From positions 212,107 through 276,106 of the forward strand of contig NZ_JADKRS010000005.1 in assembly GCF_015351075.1 (NCBI RefSeq): a stretch of DNA of 64,000 nt, given 5' to 3'. Both the position numbers and the translations under genes were made by a program. The stretch comes from Clavibacter sp. VKM Ac-2873 (GTDB lineage Bacteria; Actinomycetota; Actinomycetes; Actinomycetales; Microbacteriaceae). The notes under the pieces were generated by a model, which was not told the origin of the DNA, did no database searches, and worked only from the letters and a program-made list of their open reading frames with translations. Each line of letters begins with the position of its first letter. Within the stretch, counting starts at the first letter, position 1. Positions 50,581-59,632 of this stretch are shown here, piece after piece.

Positions 50581-51542
50581 CCACCCCAGCACCTCGTCAC
50601 CTGCCGACCGGCGCGCGCGTGGCGGTCGTCGCCCCGGCGGCCGCCATCGCCCTGGCGCTCGGCGTCGCGGCCGTCCTGCTCGCGCCGGAGCTGCCCGCTC
50701 GCATCGCCGTCCACTTCGCGGCCGACGGGACGCCCGACGGCTGGGGCTCGCCCTGGGGGATGCTCGCGATCTCGGTGGGCCTCGCGCTCGTCGCCGTGGC
50801 GCTGGCCGTCGCCGCCACGCGAGCCCGGGACCGGCGCACGGCGGCCACGGTGCTCCTCGTCGCGAACCTCGTGGCGGGCATCCTCGGCACGGCGTGGATC
50901 GGCCTCGCCCTGGCCGGATCCGTCGGCGACGGGACCTTCCCCATCTGGTGGAGCGTCGTGTTCCTGGGCGTCGGCGTCGTGGCGGCGGCGATCCCCCTGG
51001 CCGTCCTCGTGCGCGCCGCCGGACCCGTCCCCGCGCACGACGTGCCGCCGCTCGAGGTCCCCGCCACTGCTCGGGTCGCCTGGCGCGCGCGCACCGGAAG
51101 CGCCTGGTTCGCGGGCATCGGCGCGGTCGTCGTCGTGCTCGGGGCCATCGCCTGGGCCAGCGCATCCGCGGTCGACGCGGGCACCGCGGCGCTCGCCGGG
51201 ATCCCGCTGGTCGTCGCCGGCCTCGCGATGCTGGCGCTCGCCCGCGTGGTGGTCACGGTCGACCGCCGCGGGCTGCGCGTCGTGTCGGCGTGGACGCGGA
51301 TCCCGATCATGCGCGTCCCGCTCGCCCGCATCGAGTCGGCCGGCTGGGAGGACGTGTCCCCGGGCCAGTGGGGCGGCTGGGGCCTGCGGGTGTCCGGCCG
51401 CGGCCTCGCCTACGTCACGCGCTCCGGTCCCGGCCTCGTCGTCCGCCTGAGCGGCGGCCGCGCGCGGCTGGTCACCGTGGCGGACGCGGATCGCGGTGCC
51501 GCGGTCCTCGAGGGGCTGCTCGCGGGGCGCCGCCCGGCCTGA
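50577..51542 (+). CDS. DUF1648-domain membrane protein
   Basis: A 321-aa membrane protein. The DUF1648 signature is LPARIAVHFAADGTPDGWGS, followed by spans around 62-82, 93-115, 125-147, 178-198 and 204-224, and a PH-like soluble C-terminal part (ARVVVTVDRRGLRVVSAWTRIPI). This domain set resembles SdpI-like and YtrA-linked proteins with roles in cell-envelope stress or bacteriocin immunity. Co-translated with the GntR regulator. Confidence 0.82.
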   Translation: MTTPAPRHLPTGARVAVVAPAAAIALALGVAAVLLAPELPARIAVHFAADGTPDGWGSPWGMLAISVGLALVAVALAVAATRARDRRTAATVLLVANLVAGILGTAWIGLALAGSVGDGTFPIWWSVVFLGVGVVAAAIPLAVLVRAAGPVPAHDVPPLEVPATARVAWRARTGSAWFAGIGAVVVVLGAIAWASASAVDAGTAALAGIPLVVAGLAMLALARVVVTVDRRGLRVVSAWTRIPIMRVPLARIESAGWEDVSPGQWGGWGLRVSGRGLAYVTRSGPGLVVRLSGGRARLVTVADADRGAAVLEGLLAGRRPA

Positions 51543-51560
51543 TCCGGGCGCGGGTGCGGA

Positions 51561-51827
51561 TCAGCCGCCCGAGAACGGCGGCAGCACGTCCACGGCGCCG
51601 TCCGCGGTGAGGGGCGCGTCGCGGTCGGTGGTGGCGACGCCCTCGATGAGGTAGGTGCAGCGGGCGAGGACGGCGGCGGCGTTCGCGGGATCCTCCGTGG
51701 CGGCGGCACGGGACCCGAGCGCGTCCATCAGGTCGCCGACCGTGGCGCCGTCGGGCAGGTCGAGGTCGTCCGTCGTCCGGCCGAGCGCGGCGGATGCGGC
51801 GGCGAAGAGCTCCACGCGGACGATCAC
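51561..51827 (-). CDS. moaD: Molybdopterin synthase sulfur-carrier subunit
   Basis: An 88-aa ubiquitin-like protein ending in the GG needed for adenylation and thiocarboxylation (PPFSGG). The N-terminus VRVELFAAASAALGRTTDD is the usual first strand and helix. GTG start at 51827, 1 nt after the moaA stop, so both are made from one transcript. Its activating E1 is probably the MoeB-rhodanese protein at 36.9 kb. Confidence 0.92.
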   Translation of the reverse strand: MIVRVELFAAASAALGRTTDDLDLPDGATVGDLMDALGSRAAATEDPANAAAVLARCTYLIEGVATTDRDAPLTADGAVDVLPPFSGG

Positions 51828-51828
51828 G

Positions 51829-52914
51829 TCAGCCGCCGATCGCGCTCATGGAGCGGGCGGGCTGGATGAAGTCGGCGTCGTCCATGCCGTGGCCCTTCGG
51901 CTTCGCCCACATGGCGCCGCGCCAGAGGTCGGCGATCTCTTGGTCGCTCGCGCCGGCGCGCATCGGCGCGAGCAGGTCGGTCTCGGTGTGCGAGAACAGG
52001 CAGCTGCGCACGCCGCCCGTCGCGGTGAGGCGCGTGCGGCGGCAGTCGGCGCAGAACGGCTCGGTGACGCTCGCGATGACGCCCACGCGGCCGAGCATCG
52101 CGGTGTCCGCGCCGCCCTCGCGGGAGTGCACGCGCCAGAGCTCGGCGGGGGATCCGTCGCGCGGCTCCTCGTCGGGCACGAGCGTGAAGCGCTCGGACAG
52201 GCGGGCGCGGATCTCGGCGGCCGTGATCATCTCGTCGCGGTCCCACGCGTGGTCGGCGTCGAGCGGCATCTGCTCGATGAAGCGCAGCTGGTGGCCGCCC
52301 GCGACCGCCCAGGCGAGGAGATCCGCCGCCTGGTCGTCGTTGACGCCGCGCACGAGCACCGCGTTGATCTTGATGGGCGCGAGCCCCGCGGCCGCCGCGG
52401 CGTCGATGCCGTCGAGCACGCGGTCGAGGAACGGGCGGCGCGTGATGAGCCGGAACGTCTCCGCGTGCACGGAGTCGAGCGACACGTTGATCCGGTCGAG
52501 CCCCGCGTCCTTCAGCGCCTGCGCGCGCGACGCGAGGCCGATCGCGTTGGTCGTGAGCGAGATCTCCGGCCGGTCGGGGATCGCGGCGCACGCGGCGATG
52601 ATCTCGATGAGGTCGCGGCGCAGCAGCGGCTCGCCGCCCGTGAACCGCACCTGGCGGACGCCGAGGTCGCGCGTGCCGATGCGCACCAGCCGCTCGATCT
52701 CGTCGAGCTGCAGCGCCTGCCGGTCGGGCGTGAACGGCAGGCCCTCGGCCGGCATGCAGTACGTGCAGCGCAGGTTGCAGCGGTCGGTGAGCGAGATGCG
52801 GAGGTCGGTCGCGCGACGGCCGAACGGGTCGAGGAGCGCCGGATCGTCGGGCCGGGCGGGGCCCGGAGCGGCGGCGGGACGCGGCATCGCCGGCATCCCC
52901 AGCGAGGTGCTCAT
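51829..52914 (-). CDS. moaA: GTP 3',8-cyclase
   Basis: A 361-aa radical-SAM enzyme, first step of molybdenum-cofactor synthesis. The SAM cluster is C-x3-C-x2-C in TDRCNLRCTYC, the second 4Fe-4S site is formed by the C-terminal FCADCRRTRLTATGGVRSC, and the protein ends in GG as MoaA must. GGEPLLR binds SAM. The N-terminal ~35 residues are a Pro/Ala-rich extension. Upstream of moaD in the same operon. Confidence 0.95.
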   Translation of the reverse strand: MSTSLGMPAMPRPAAAPGPARPDDPALLDPFGRRATDLRISLTDRCNLRCTYCMPAEGLPFTPDRQALQLDEIERLVRIGTRDLGVRQVRFTGGEPLLRRDLIEIIAACAAIPDRPEISLTTNAIGLASRAQALKDAGLDRINVSLDSVHAETFRLITRRPFLDRVLDGIDAAAAAGLAPIKINAVLVRGVNDDQAADLLAWAVAGGHQLRFIEQMPLDADHAWDRDEMITAAEIRARLSERFTLVPDEEPRDGSPAELWRVHSREGGADTAMLGRVGVIASVTEPFCADCRRTRLTATGGVRSCLFSHTETDLLAPMRAGASDQEIADLWRGAMWAKPKGHGMDDADFIQPARSMSAIGG

Positions 52915-53025
52915 GCCCCCAGGCTACGCGCGCGCCCGGTCGGTGCCGACCGTGACCGGATCCGGCCTGCCGCGGCAGCCGCCCGCCGACCACGCGCCGC
53001 GGAGCCCGGGCGAGAGCCTCGGCGG

Positions 53026-53355
53026 GTGAGCGCACGGCGGGCGCTGCGCATCCTCCGCCGCCACCCCGCCATGCCCAGCGCCCTCCTCGGGATGCTGGCC
53101 GTGCTGATGATCGTCGTCGGGGTGCTCGGCGTGGCGAGCAGCACGGGCGACGCGTCCCGGATCCGCGAGCTCCGCGCGGGCGCGGGCAGCGTCGTGAGCG
53201 GAACGCTCGTCGGCTCCGTGCCCGTCGACGTGGGCGGGAGTCCGAGCAGCGCTCCCCGGACCGGGTCCTGCCCCCGGTACGCCTCCACGGCGTCCGGCCC
53301 GGGAGCGCGCGGCGAGGCGCCCGCGACACGCGCCCCTCGCCGATCCGCCCGCGTC
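53026..53355 (+). pseudogene. Possible remnant of a membrane-protein gene
   Basis: In the 441-bp gap between moaA and the GT87 gene. From GTG at 53026 the frame reads as a basic start (ARRALRILRRHP) and one strong membrane helix (about residues 17-40, ALLGMLAVLMIVVGVLGVAS), then VVSGTLVGSVPVD. Past about residue 65 the composition turns to Arg/Pro-rich shadow sequence and there is no stop before the antisense of the next gene. This suggests the 5' part of a gene whose 3' part is lost. Weakly supported. Confidence 0.3.
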
Positions 53356-54813
53356 CTAGCGGCTCGGCGGACCACCTGCGCCGGCCCGTTCGCCGTGTCG
53401 GCCGCCCCAGCGGGAGCGCACCGCCGCCGGCACGAGCCGCGCGCGCCCGTCGGGCCCGAGGCGCACGAGCGACGCGACCACCACGACCACGAGCGCGGTC
53501 ACGAGGGCGATCTGCCAGGCCCACAGCTCCGGGGTGAAGAGCCGCAGCGCCAGCGCGCCCACGACCGCGAACCACTCGCCGCGGCCCGTCATCGCGATGA
53601 ACGGGATCAGCAGCAGCGCGTACCAGGAGTAGCGGGGGCTGACCGCGAGCAGCGTGACGCCGATCATCATGAGCTGGCCGAGCCACGGATCCGCGGGATC
53701 GGTCCGCCACCACACGAGTCCCGCCGTCACGGCGAGCACGAGCACGACCACGGGCAGCCCGAAGCCGTCGGGCACGAGCAGCTCCACCAGCGGGAAGGTG
53801 CCGCCGGACTCGTAGCCCTCCTCCTGCAGGTAGCCGGGCAGGTAGCCGAGCACGCCGATCCCGGTGCTGATCACGTACGGGACGTAGAGCACGGCGAAGG
53901 TGACGACGGCCGCGATGATGACCTTCCACGGCTGCCGGCGCAGCAGCGCGGGCGCGGCGATCACCGGGATGAGCTTGGTGGCGATGGCCGCACCGAGCGC
54001 GATCCCGCCGCGCCACCGCATCCCCCCGGCCACGAGGATCGTGGCGGCCAGCGCGAGCAGCGCCCCGAGCGCGTCCACGTGCGAGTTCGTGACCACCTCG
54101 CTCGCCACCAGCGGGCACCAGCCCCAGAGGGCGGCCCACCAGATCGGCTTGCCGCGCCGACGCAACGCGCGGACCAGCAGCAGGGTCACGCCCGTCTGCA
54201 TGAGCACGCCCGCGACCTGGAACGCGATGTAGCCCACGTCGTCCGGGACGACGGCGCGGACGCCCGCGAAGAACATCTCGGCCGCCGGCGGGTAGATGGT
54301 CGGCACGGTCGGGCGGTTGAGCGCCGTGCACATCGGCGGGCCGCCGCCGGTCTCGTACAGGCCGAGGAGCCGCCGGCCCTCGCAGCGCCACGTCCCGTCG
54401 CCGAGGAACACCGGGGCGGGGTACAACCACGCGGGGCGGATGTCGCGGAGGTCCGGATCCGCGGGCGTGTGCAGATAGGGGGACGTCCCGTGCACCTGGA
54501 CGATGCCGTCCCAGGCGTAGCGTGCGGAATCGGTGCTCGTGTTCGCTGGACCTGCCATGGCTGCGAGGGCGAGGATGAGGGAGCCGGACACCACGATCAG
54601 GGTGGCGTCCTGCCGCCTGACCTTCCGCACCAGGAGCACGGCGGCTCCGAAGAGGAACCAGAGCACGATCACGAGCCAGAACAGCGGCGCGGCACCCTCG
54701 CGTCGGAAGAAGGCCTCGTCGTCCGCAGCTCCGAACAGATCGAACGCGACCACCGACCATCCGGTGAGCGCGGCCATGACGACCAGGACGAGGACGGTGA
54801 GGGCGGTGCGCAC
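53356..54813 (-). CDS. GT87-type membrane mannosyltransferase (DUF2029-like)
   Basis: A 485-aa polytopic GT-C-fold protein. The first periplasmic loop has STDSARYAWDGIVQVHGTSPYLH, with the aspartate typical of polyprenyl-phosphomannose-dependent alpha-mannosyltransferases (GT87), and there are about 11 spans; YPPAAEMFF and TKLIPVIAAPALLRRQPW are also family-like. GTG start at 54813. ACAAT 5 nt upstream suggests a leaderless start. Probably builds envelope glycolipids or glycans. The 5' end faces the sulfite-oxidase-fold gene. Confidence 0.85.
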   Translation of the reverse strand: MRTALTVLVLVVMAALTGWSVVAFDLFGAADDEAFFRREGAAPLFWLVIVLWFLFGAAVLLVRKVRRQDATLIVVSGSLILALAAMAGPANTSTDSARYAWDGIVQVHGTSPYLHTPADPDLRDIRPAWLYPAPVFLGDGTWRCEGRRLLGLYETGGGPPMCTALNRPTVPTIYPPAAEMFFAGVRAVVPDDVGYIAFQVAGVLMQTGVTLLLVRALRRRGKPIWWAALWGWCPLVASEVVTNSHVDALGALLALAATILVAGGMRWRGGIALGAAIATKLIPVIAAPALLRRQPWKVIIAAVVTFAVLYVPYVISTGIGVLGYLPGYLQEEGYESGGTFPLVELLVPDGFGLPVVVLVLAVTAGLVWWRTDPADPWLGQLMMIGVTLLAVSPRYSWYALLLIPFIAMTGRGEWFAVVGALALRLFTPELWAWQIALVTALVVVVVASLVRLGPDGRARLVPAAVRSRWGGRHGERAGAGGPPSR

Positions 54814-54891
54814 ACCCCATTGTGTCGTCGTCCGCCTCGACGGCCGCTGCCCGACCTGGACGGCCCACCCCCGAGATCCCGGAGCGACCCC

Positions 54892-56109
54892 ATGCGGACA
54901 CTGATGCACGAGGCGAGGCGTCGGCTCGCGTCGCCCGCCCGCACCACCCGGCTGGCGGTCGTCATCGGGCGTCTGCTCGGCCTCGCCTTCCTGGTCTGCT
55001 TCACGACCGGCCTCTACAGCCACTTCCTGCAGGATCCGCTGCCGTGGATGCGCTTCCCCACGGCGCCCGTCTCGCTGTACCGGCTGACGCAGGGGATCCA
55101 CATCACGACCGGCATCGCGTGCGTGCCGCTGCTGCTCGCCAAGCTCTGGATCGTCTTCCCCGAGCTGCTCACCTATCCGCCGGTGACCGGGGTGGTCTCG
55201 TTCCTCGAGCGCGCGTCCATCGCCGTCTTCGTCGGCGGGTCGCTGCTCGAGGTGGCGATGGGCCTCCTCAACACCTTCCAGTGGGTGCCGTTCCCGTTCT
55301 ACTTCCGGCAGACGCACTTCGCGCTGGCGTTCGTGGTGATCGGCTCGCTCGCGATCCACATCGGCGTGAAGCTGCCCGCCATCGCCGGGCACTGGCGGCG
55401 CGGGCAGGCGGAGGAGTCGCCCATCGTGGCGGAGGACGACGACGTCGTGCGCCCGCCGCGCGGCGTCACGGGCCGCGTGGTCGCCTGGATCGACGACACC
55501 CCCGTCACGCCCACCCCGGTCGCCCGCCGCGGATTCCTCGTGGCGGTCGGCGCCTCCGTCGCCGCGGTCGTCGGGCTGACCGCGGGACAGTCGTTCCGGT
55601 TCCTGGCCCCGTTCAACGCGTTCGCCCCGCGCGTCATGGGCACCGGGCCGCAGGCCCTGCCCGTCAACCGCACGGCCGAGGCCGCCGGTGTCACGGAGAC
55701 CGCGGTGGATCCGGGGTGGACCCTCACCGTCTCCAACGGATCCATGTCGCGCGCCTTCACGATGCAGGACCTCCGCGGCATGGAGCTCGTGACCGCGACG
55801 CTGCCGATCGCGTGCGTCGAGGGGTGGAGCCAGTCGGCGTCCTGGCGCGGCGTCCGCCTCATGGACCTGATGGACGCGGTCGGGTCCGACCCCGGGGCGC
55901 GGCTGCGCGTCACGAGCCTCGAGCAGAACGGCGGATTCCGGGCCACCGAGATGGGGCCCGAGTACGCGCGCGACCCGCTCACGCTCGTGGCGCTGGAGCT
56001 CGACGGGGCGCCCCTCGACATCCAGCACGGCTACCCCGCGCGCATGATCGCGCCCGGGCGTCCCGGCGTGCTGCAGACCAAGTGGCTCTCGACCCTGGAG
56101 GTGATGTGA
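54892..56109 (+). CDS. Membrane-anchored molybdopterin oxidoreductase (sulfite-oxidase fold)
   Basis: A 405-aa protein. The N-terminal ~175 residues form four spans with histidines in GIHITTGIACVPLLL, RQTHFALAFV and AIHIGVKLP, as in cytochrome b561-like heme anchors. A twin-arginine-like segment VARRGFLVAVGASVAA follows (about 217-232). The C-terminal domain carries the molybdenum-ligand cysteine in ACVEGWSQSASWRGV and the VMTKW-like LQTKWLSTLEVM end. It should be an extracytoplasmic Mo enzyme whose electrons pass to the heme anchor. It is co-translated with the next gene (TGATG). Confidence 0.87.
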   Translation: MRTLMHEARRRLASPARTTRLAVVIGRLLGLAFLVCFTTGLYSHFLQDPLPWMRFPTAPVSLYRLTQGIHITTGIACVPLLLAKLWIVFPELLTYPPVTGVVSFLERASIAVFVGGSLLEVAMGLLNTFQWVPFPFYFRQTHFALAFVVIGSLAIHIGVKLPAIAGHWRRGQAEESPIVAEDDDVVRPPRGVTGRVVAWIDDTPVTPTPVARRGFLVAVGASVAAVVGLTAGQSFRFLAPFNAFAPRVMGTGPQALPVNRTAEAAGVTETAVDPGWTLTVSNGSMSRAFTMQDLRGMELVTATLPIACVEGWSQSASWRGVRLMDLMDAVGSDPGARLRVTSLEQNGGFRATEMGPEYARDPLTLVALELDGAPLDIQHGYPARMIAPGRPGVLQTKWLSTLEVM

Positions 56110-56600
56110 TGACCGGCACCCGTCGGGATCCCGCGGAACGACCCGCTCGCGGCGTCCTCGCGGCCCGGATCGTCCTCATCGCCGTCGGCGTGGTCGTCCT
56201 CGCGCTCGGCGTGCGGACGCTCCTCGAGACGCAGAGCACCGACCAGGTGGTCGGCGTCGGCGTGTTCCTGCTGCTCGCGATCCTCGTGCACGACGCGATC
56301 CTGTCGCCCGTGGTCTTCGCCGCGGGCCTGCTGCTCCGGAAGGCGGGCAGGCGGCTCCCGCCGGGCGCGCTCGTGATCGTGCAGGCCGGCGTCGTCGTCC
56401 TGGCGGTGATGACCGTGGTGGTCGTCCCCGAGATCCGCGCCCGGGCCATCGGCAACGACAACCCGACGATCCTCATCGCGGACTACGCGCCGCGCCTCGC
56501 GCTGATGTGGGTCGCCACCGCGGTGGCGACGGCCGTGGTCGCCGTGCTCTACGCGCGGACGAGGCGGCAGAAGGACCGGCCCTCGGTCTCCCAGCACTGA
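56109..56600 (+). CDS. Four-span membrane protein next to the Mo oxidoreductase
   Basis: A 163-aa membrane protein with spans near 18-36, 47-74, 85-104 and 130-149. No family identified. It begins in the stop of the oxidoreductase gene (TGATG), implying joint function, for instance as partner subunit. Its last 52 nt overlap, tail to tail, with the leftward methyltransferase gene. Confidence 0.72.
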   Translation: MTGTRRDPAERPARGVLAARIVLIAVGVVVLALGVRTLLETQSTDQVVGVGVFLLLAILVHDAILSPVVFAAGLLLRKAGRRLPPGALVIVQAGVVVLAVMTVVVVPEIRARAIGNDNPTILIADYAPRLALMWVATAVATAVVAVLYARTRRQKDRPSVSQH

Positions 56601-57247
56601 ACGAGGTCGAGGCCCGCGCCGTCGGCCATGCGCGCGACGGCGTCGCGGCCGACCTGCGCCCACGGGAACGGGTCGCTCGCGTTGCCCCGGCCGTCCTCGA
56701 CCGTGCACTCGAAGGTGCGGTCGCGCGCGGGATCCGGGTGGGTCTCCACCACGAGGGCGCCGCCGTCGTCGAGGAGCTCGCCGCAGCGGGCGAGGAGGGC
56801 GGCCGCGTCGCCGCCGATGCCGATGTTGCCGTCGAGGAGGAGGAGCGTGCCCCAGCCTCCCTCGCGCGGCAGGCGCTCGAAGACCGAGCGGTGGAGGACG
56901 GGGAGGCCGAGGCCCGCGGCCATCTCGACCACGGTGGGGGAGACGTCGATCCCGAGGGCGCCGAGCCCGGCGTCCATCGCGGCGCGGACCATGCGGCCGG
57001 GGCCGCAGCCGATGTCGAGGACCGGCCCGTCCGCATCTAGGAGGAGGCTCGCGTCGACCCCGTCGGCGTCGGCGCTCCAGCGGCTGATGTCGATGACCTC
57101 CGTCCCCTCGTCGTCCGCCGCGAGGGAGAGGAACAGCACCTCCCCGGAGTCGCGGAGGGCCCGGGCGTAGGGCTCGCCGCCACCGGATCCGAAGGTGCGG
57201 ACGCGCGCCGGGGCGTGGTCCTCGGGGTGGTCGACTGCCAGGCTCAT
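56549..57247 (-). CDS. SAM-dependent methyltransferase
   Basis: A 232-aa class I methyltransferase. Motif I is VLDIGCGPGRMVRAAMDAG, motif II LGIDVSPTVVEMA, and LLLLDGNIGIGGD the post-strand-4 region. It is third in the leftward operon GT2 - DUF2064 - methyltransferase, each overlapping the next by ATGA. This trio recurs near Mo oxidoreductases in actinobacteria and probably makes a modified envelope glycan or lipid. Its 3' end overlaps the convergent membrane-protein gene by 52 nt. Confidence 0.85.
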   Translation of the reverse strand: MSLAVDHPEDHAPARVRTFGSGGGEPYARALRDSGEVLFLSLAADDEGTEVIDISRWSADADGVDASLLLDADGPVLDIGCGPGRMVRAAMDAGLGALGIDVSPTVVEMAAGLGLPVLHRSVFERLPREGGWGTLLLLDGNIGIGGDAAALLARCGELLDDGGALVVETHPDPARDRTFECTVEDGRGNASDPFPWAQVGRDAVARMADGAGLDLVQCWETEGRSFCRLVRA

Positions 57248-57927
57248 GCGGGATCCCTCTGCGAAGTCGCGGGTGCGATGGTGGCGGCGCGGGTGTCCGC
57301 GCCGGTGTCCAGGATTCGGAGCACCGCGGCGAAGCGATGGGCGGGCGCCGCGTCCGCCGCCTCGCGGGCGTCGTCCACGGTGTCGACGTCGGTGAGCTCG
57401 GGCAGCATCGCCACGTCGAGCCCGGCGTCGAGCAGGCGCGACAGCTGCACGGCTCCCGTGTCGTCGCGCGACATGGGCACGCCGCGCACGAGCGCGCCGT
57501 CCGGGTCGCGGAGGCCGAGCGCCCAGAAGCCGCCGTCGTTCGCCGGGCCGAACCAGGCATCGGGCCCGCGTGCGCCGTCGGCCCAGGAGTCGAGCACGGG
57601 CCGGATGAGGCGCGCGGTGAGCTGCGGCGTGTCCATGCCGACGAGGAGGACGGGCCCGTCGAGCGCGTCGAACATGGCGGCGAGACGCTCGTCGAGGTCG
57701 CCGGCCACCTGCGGGATCACGTCGTAGCCGGCGGCCTCCGCGGGCGGCGTGGTGCCGTCGAAGAGGAGGACCCGGCGCGAGGGCGCGGCGGCGTCGACGG
57801 CGGCGAGCGTGTCGGCGAGGGCGGCGGACGCCAGCTCGGCCGCCTCCTCGAGGGTGAACGGCGGGTGCAGGCGCGTCTTCACGCGGCCCGGGATGCACTC
57901 CTTGGCGATCACGACGACGGCGGTCAC
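57244..57927 (-). CDS. DUF2064/TIGR04282-family nucleotidyl/glycosyltransferase-like protein
   Basis: A 227-aa protein related to MobA-type nucleotidyltransferase/GT2 folds: the N-terminal VVIAKECIPGRVKTRLHPPF is the family signature, followed by LLVGMDTPQLTARLI with the metal-binding Asp and FGPANDGGFWALGLRDPD. Family members occur with GT2 enzymes in arsenosugar-like and other rSAM-associated operons, though no rSAM gene is adjacent here. GTG start overlaps the GT2 stop as in GTGA. Confidence 0.85.
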   Translation of the reverse strand: MTAVVVIAKECIPGRVKTRLHPPFTLEEAAELASAALADTLAAVDAAAPSRRVLLFDGTTPPAEAAGYDVIPQVAGDLDERLAAMFDALDGPVLLVGMDTPQLTARLIRPVLDSWADGARGPDAWFGPANDGGFWALGLRDPDGALVRGVPMSRDDTGAVQLSRLLDAGLDVAMLPELTDVDTVDDAREAADAAPAHRFAAVLRILDTGADTRAATIAPATSQRDPA

Positions 57928-58631
57928 GCGGCTCCCCCCGGGGTGCGGTCGGCGCCCGCGGCCGCTGCTCGCGCCTCGGTCAGCACGCGCGACATGTCGC
58001 GCACGGCCGTGACGGTCCCGCGAACGGTGCCGGTCACCTTGGACCGCCCCACGCGCGGTGCGTACGGCATCTCCACCTCCAGGATGCGCCACTTCGCCGC
58101 GGACGCCCGCAGCAGCATCTCCAGCGGATAGCCGCTGCGCCGGTCGAGGATCCCCAGGTCGAGCAGCTCGGTGCGCCGCCCGCAGCGCATCGGGCCGAGG
58201 TCGTGCAGCGGCACGCCCGTGATCCGCCGCAGCCGGCGGGCGAGCTCCAGGTTCGCGATCCGCGCGTGCAGCGGCCACGCGCCGCGCGCCGACGGGATGC
58301 GGCGGCCGAGGACGAGGTCGCGCTCGCCGTCGCGGACGGGGTCGACGACGCGGGGGAGGAGCGCCGGATCCATCGACGCGTCGGCATCGCAGAACGCGAC
58401 GAGCGGCGCGGACGCCGCCTCGAGGCCCGCGTGCGCGGCCGCCCCGAAGCCGCGGCGCGACTCCGCCACCACGAGGGCGCCGTGGGCGCGGGCGACCTCG
58501 GCCGAGCGGTCGGTCGACCCGTTGTCGACGACGATCGCGCGGTAGCCGTCGGGCAGGCGCGAGAGGACCCAGGGCAGGGCCTCCTCCTCGTCGAGGCAGG
58601 GGAGGACCACGTCCACGAGCGCTGGCGTCAT
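57924..58631 (-). CDS. GT2-family glycosyltransferase
   Basis: A 235-aa GT-A glycosyltransferase. The donor-binding region is DVVLPCLDEEEALPWVLSRL, then IVVDNGSTDRSAEVARAHG, and the DxD-type metal motif in AFCDADASMDP. It resembles dolichyl-phosphate-type or WcaA-like synthases. First gene of the leftward three-gene operon; 131 bp divergent from the response-regulator gene. Confidence 0.87.
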   Translation of the reverse strand: MTPALVDVVLPCLDEEEALPWVLSRLPDGYRAIVVDNGSTDRSAEVARAHGALVVAESRRGFGAAAHAGLEAASAPLVAFCDADASMDPALLPRVVDPVRDGERDLVLGRRIPSARGAWPLHARIANLELARRLRRITGVPLHDLGPMRCGRRTELLDLGILDRRSGYPLEMLLRASAAKWRILEVEMPYAPRVGRSKVTGTVRGTVTAVRDMSRVLTEARAAAAGADRTPGGAA

Positions 58632-58762
58632 GGGTCGAGCGTAGGAGGCCCTGGCTGCGTGCCTCCGCCATGCGCCGCGCCGCGCGCCGCGAGGGGTGAC
58701 GGCTCGCTCGCAAGCCGGACACCGCCCGGGTCCCCGCCAGGGACCGCGCATAGTCTGACCGG

Positions 58763-59632
58763 GTGAGCCCCACCTACGATCCCGCGCGCGCCGACGCCGG
58801 GCGCCCCGATCCGACGCGGCCGGATCCGCTGCGCGGACGCCGCATCCTCGTGGTCGAGGACGATCCCACCGTCAACGAGGTCGTGTGCCGCTACCTCAAG
58901 GCGTCGGGCTTCCAGGTGGAGACGGTCGCCGACGGCCTGGAGGCCGTGCGCGTCGCCACCGAGCGCATGCCCGACCTCGTCGTGCTCGACCGCATGCTCC
59001 CCGGCCTCGACGGGCTCGAGGTGTGCCGCCGGATCCGCGCCCACCACCCCGAGTCGCCCGTCCCCGTCGTGATGCTCACCGCGCTCGGCCAGGGCGAGGA
59101 CCGCGTCAACGGGCTCGACGCCGGTGCCGACGACTACCTCGCCAAGCCCTTCTCCCCGCGCGAGCTCGTGCTGCGCGTCCGCGCCGTGCTCCGCCGCACC
59201 GTGCCCGAGGCCGTCCCGGAGCCGCCGTTCGTGGCGGGGCCGTTCGTGCTCGACCTCGGCGCGCGCGAGATCCACCAGGCGGGCGTCATGCTGTCGCTCA
59301 CCTCCCGTGAGTTCGACCTGCTCGCCTTCCTGCTGCGGAACCCGCGCCGCGTCTTCGGGCGCGACGACCTGCTGCGCCAGGTCTGGGGCTGGGAGATCGG
59401 CGACCTCTCCACCGTCACGGTGCACGTGCGGCGCCTGCGGGAGAAGATCGAGGCGGATCCCGCGCACCCCGTGCTCCTCGGCACCGTGTGGGGCGTCGGC
59501 TACCGCTTCGACCCGGACGCCGCGGCACCCGTGGGGCCCGCGGAGCCGTCGGCCGCCGCGCCCGCCGACGGGGCCGAGGCCGACCCCGTCCCCTCGACGC
59601 CGACCGTGCCGCCCGCCGGGGGCGACGCGTGA
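58763..59632 (+). CDS. OmpR/PhoB-family response regulator
   Basis: A 289-aa regulator. The receiver domain (about 27-140) has the acidic pair VEDD, phospho-acceptor Asp in LVVLDRMLPGLDG, and the KPF Lys. The winged-helix DNA-binding domain (about 152-250) carries LTSREFDLLAFLLRNPRRV and TVTVHVRRLREKIE. A ~35-residue Ala/Pro-rich tail follows. GTG start is 6 nt after a TAGTCT -10 box, so probably leaderless. Operon with the kinase and a Mo oxidoreductase. Confidence 0.93.
   Translation: MSPTYDPARADAGRPDPTRPDPLRGRRILVVEDDPTVNEVVCRYLKASGFQVETVADGLEAVRVATERMPDLVVLDRMLPGLDGLEVCRRIRAHHPESPVPVVMLTALGQGEDRVNGLDAGADDYLAKPFSPRELVLRVRAVLRRTVPEAVPEPPFVAGPFVLDLGAREIHQAGVMLSLTSREFDLLAFLLRNPRRVFGRDDLLRQVWGWEIGDLSTVTVHVRRLREKIEADPAHPVLLGTVWGVGYRFDPDAAAPVGPAEPSAAAPADGAEADPVPSTPTVPPAGGDA

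Noticed and set aside
51655..56109. Single 1484-codon frame covering moaD to the Mo oxidoreductase
   Set aside because: Only its last 405 codons (54892-56109) code; the rest is antisense to moaA and the GT87 gene.
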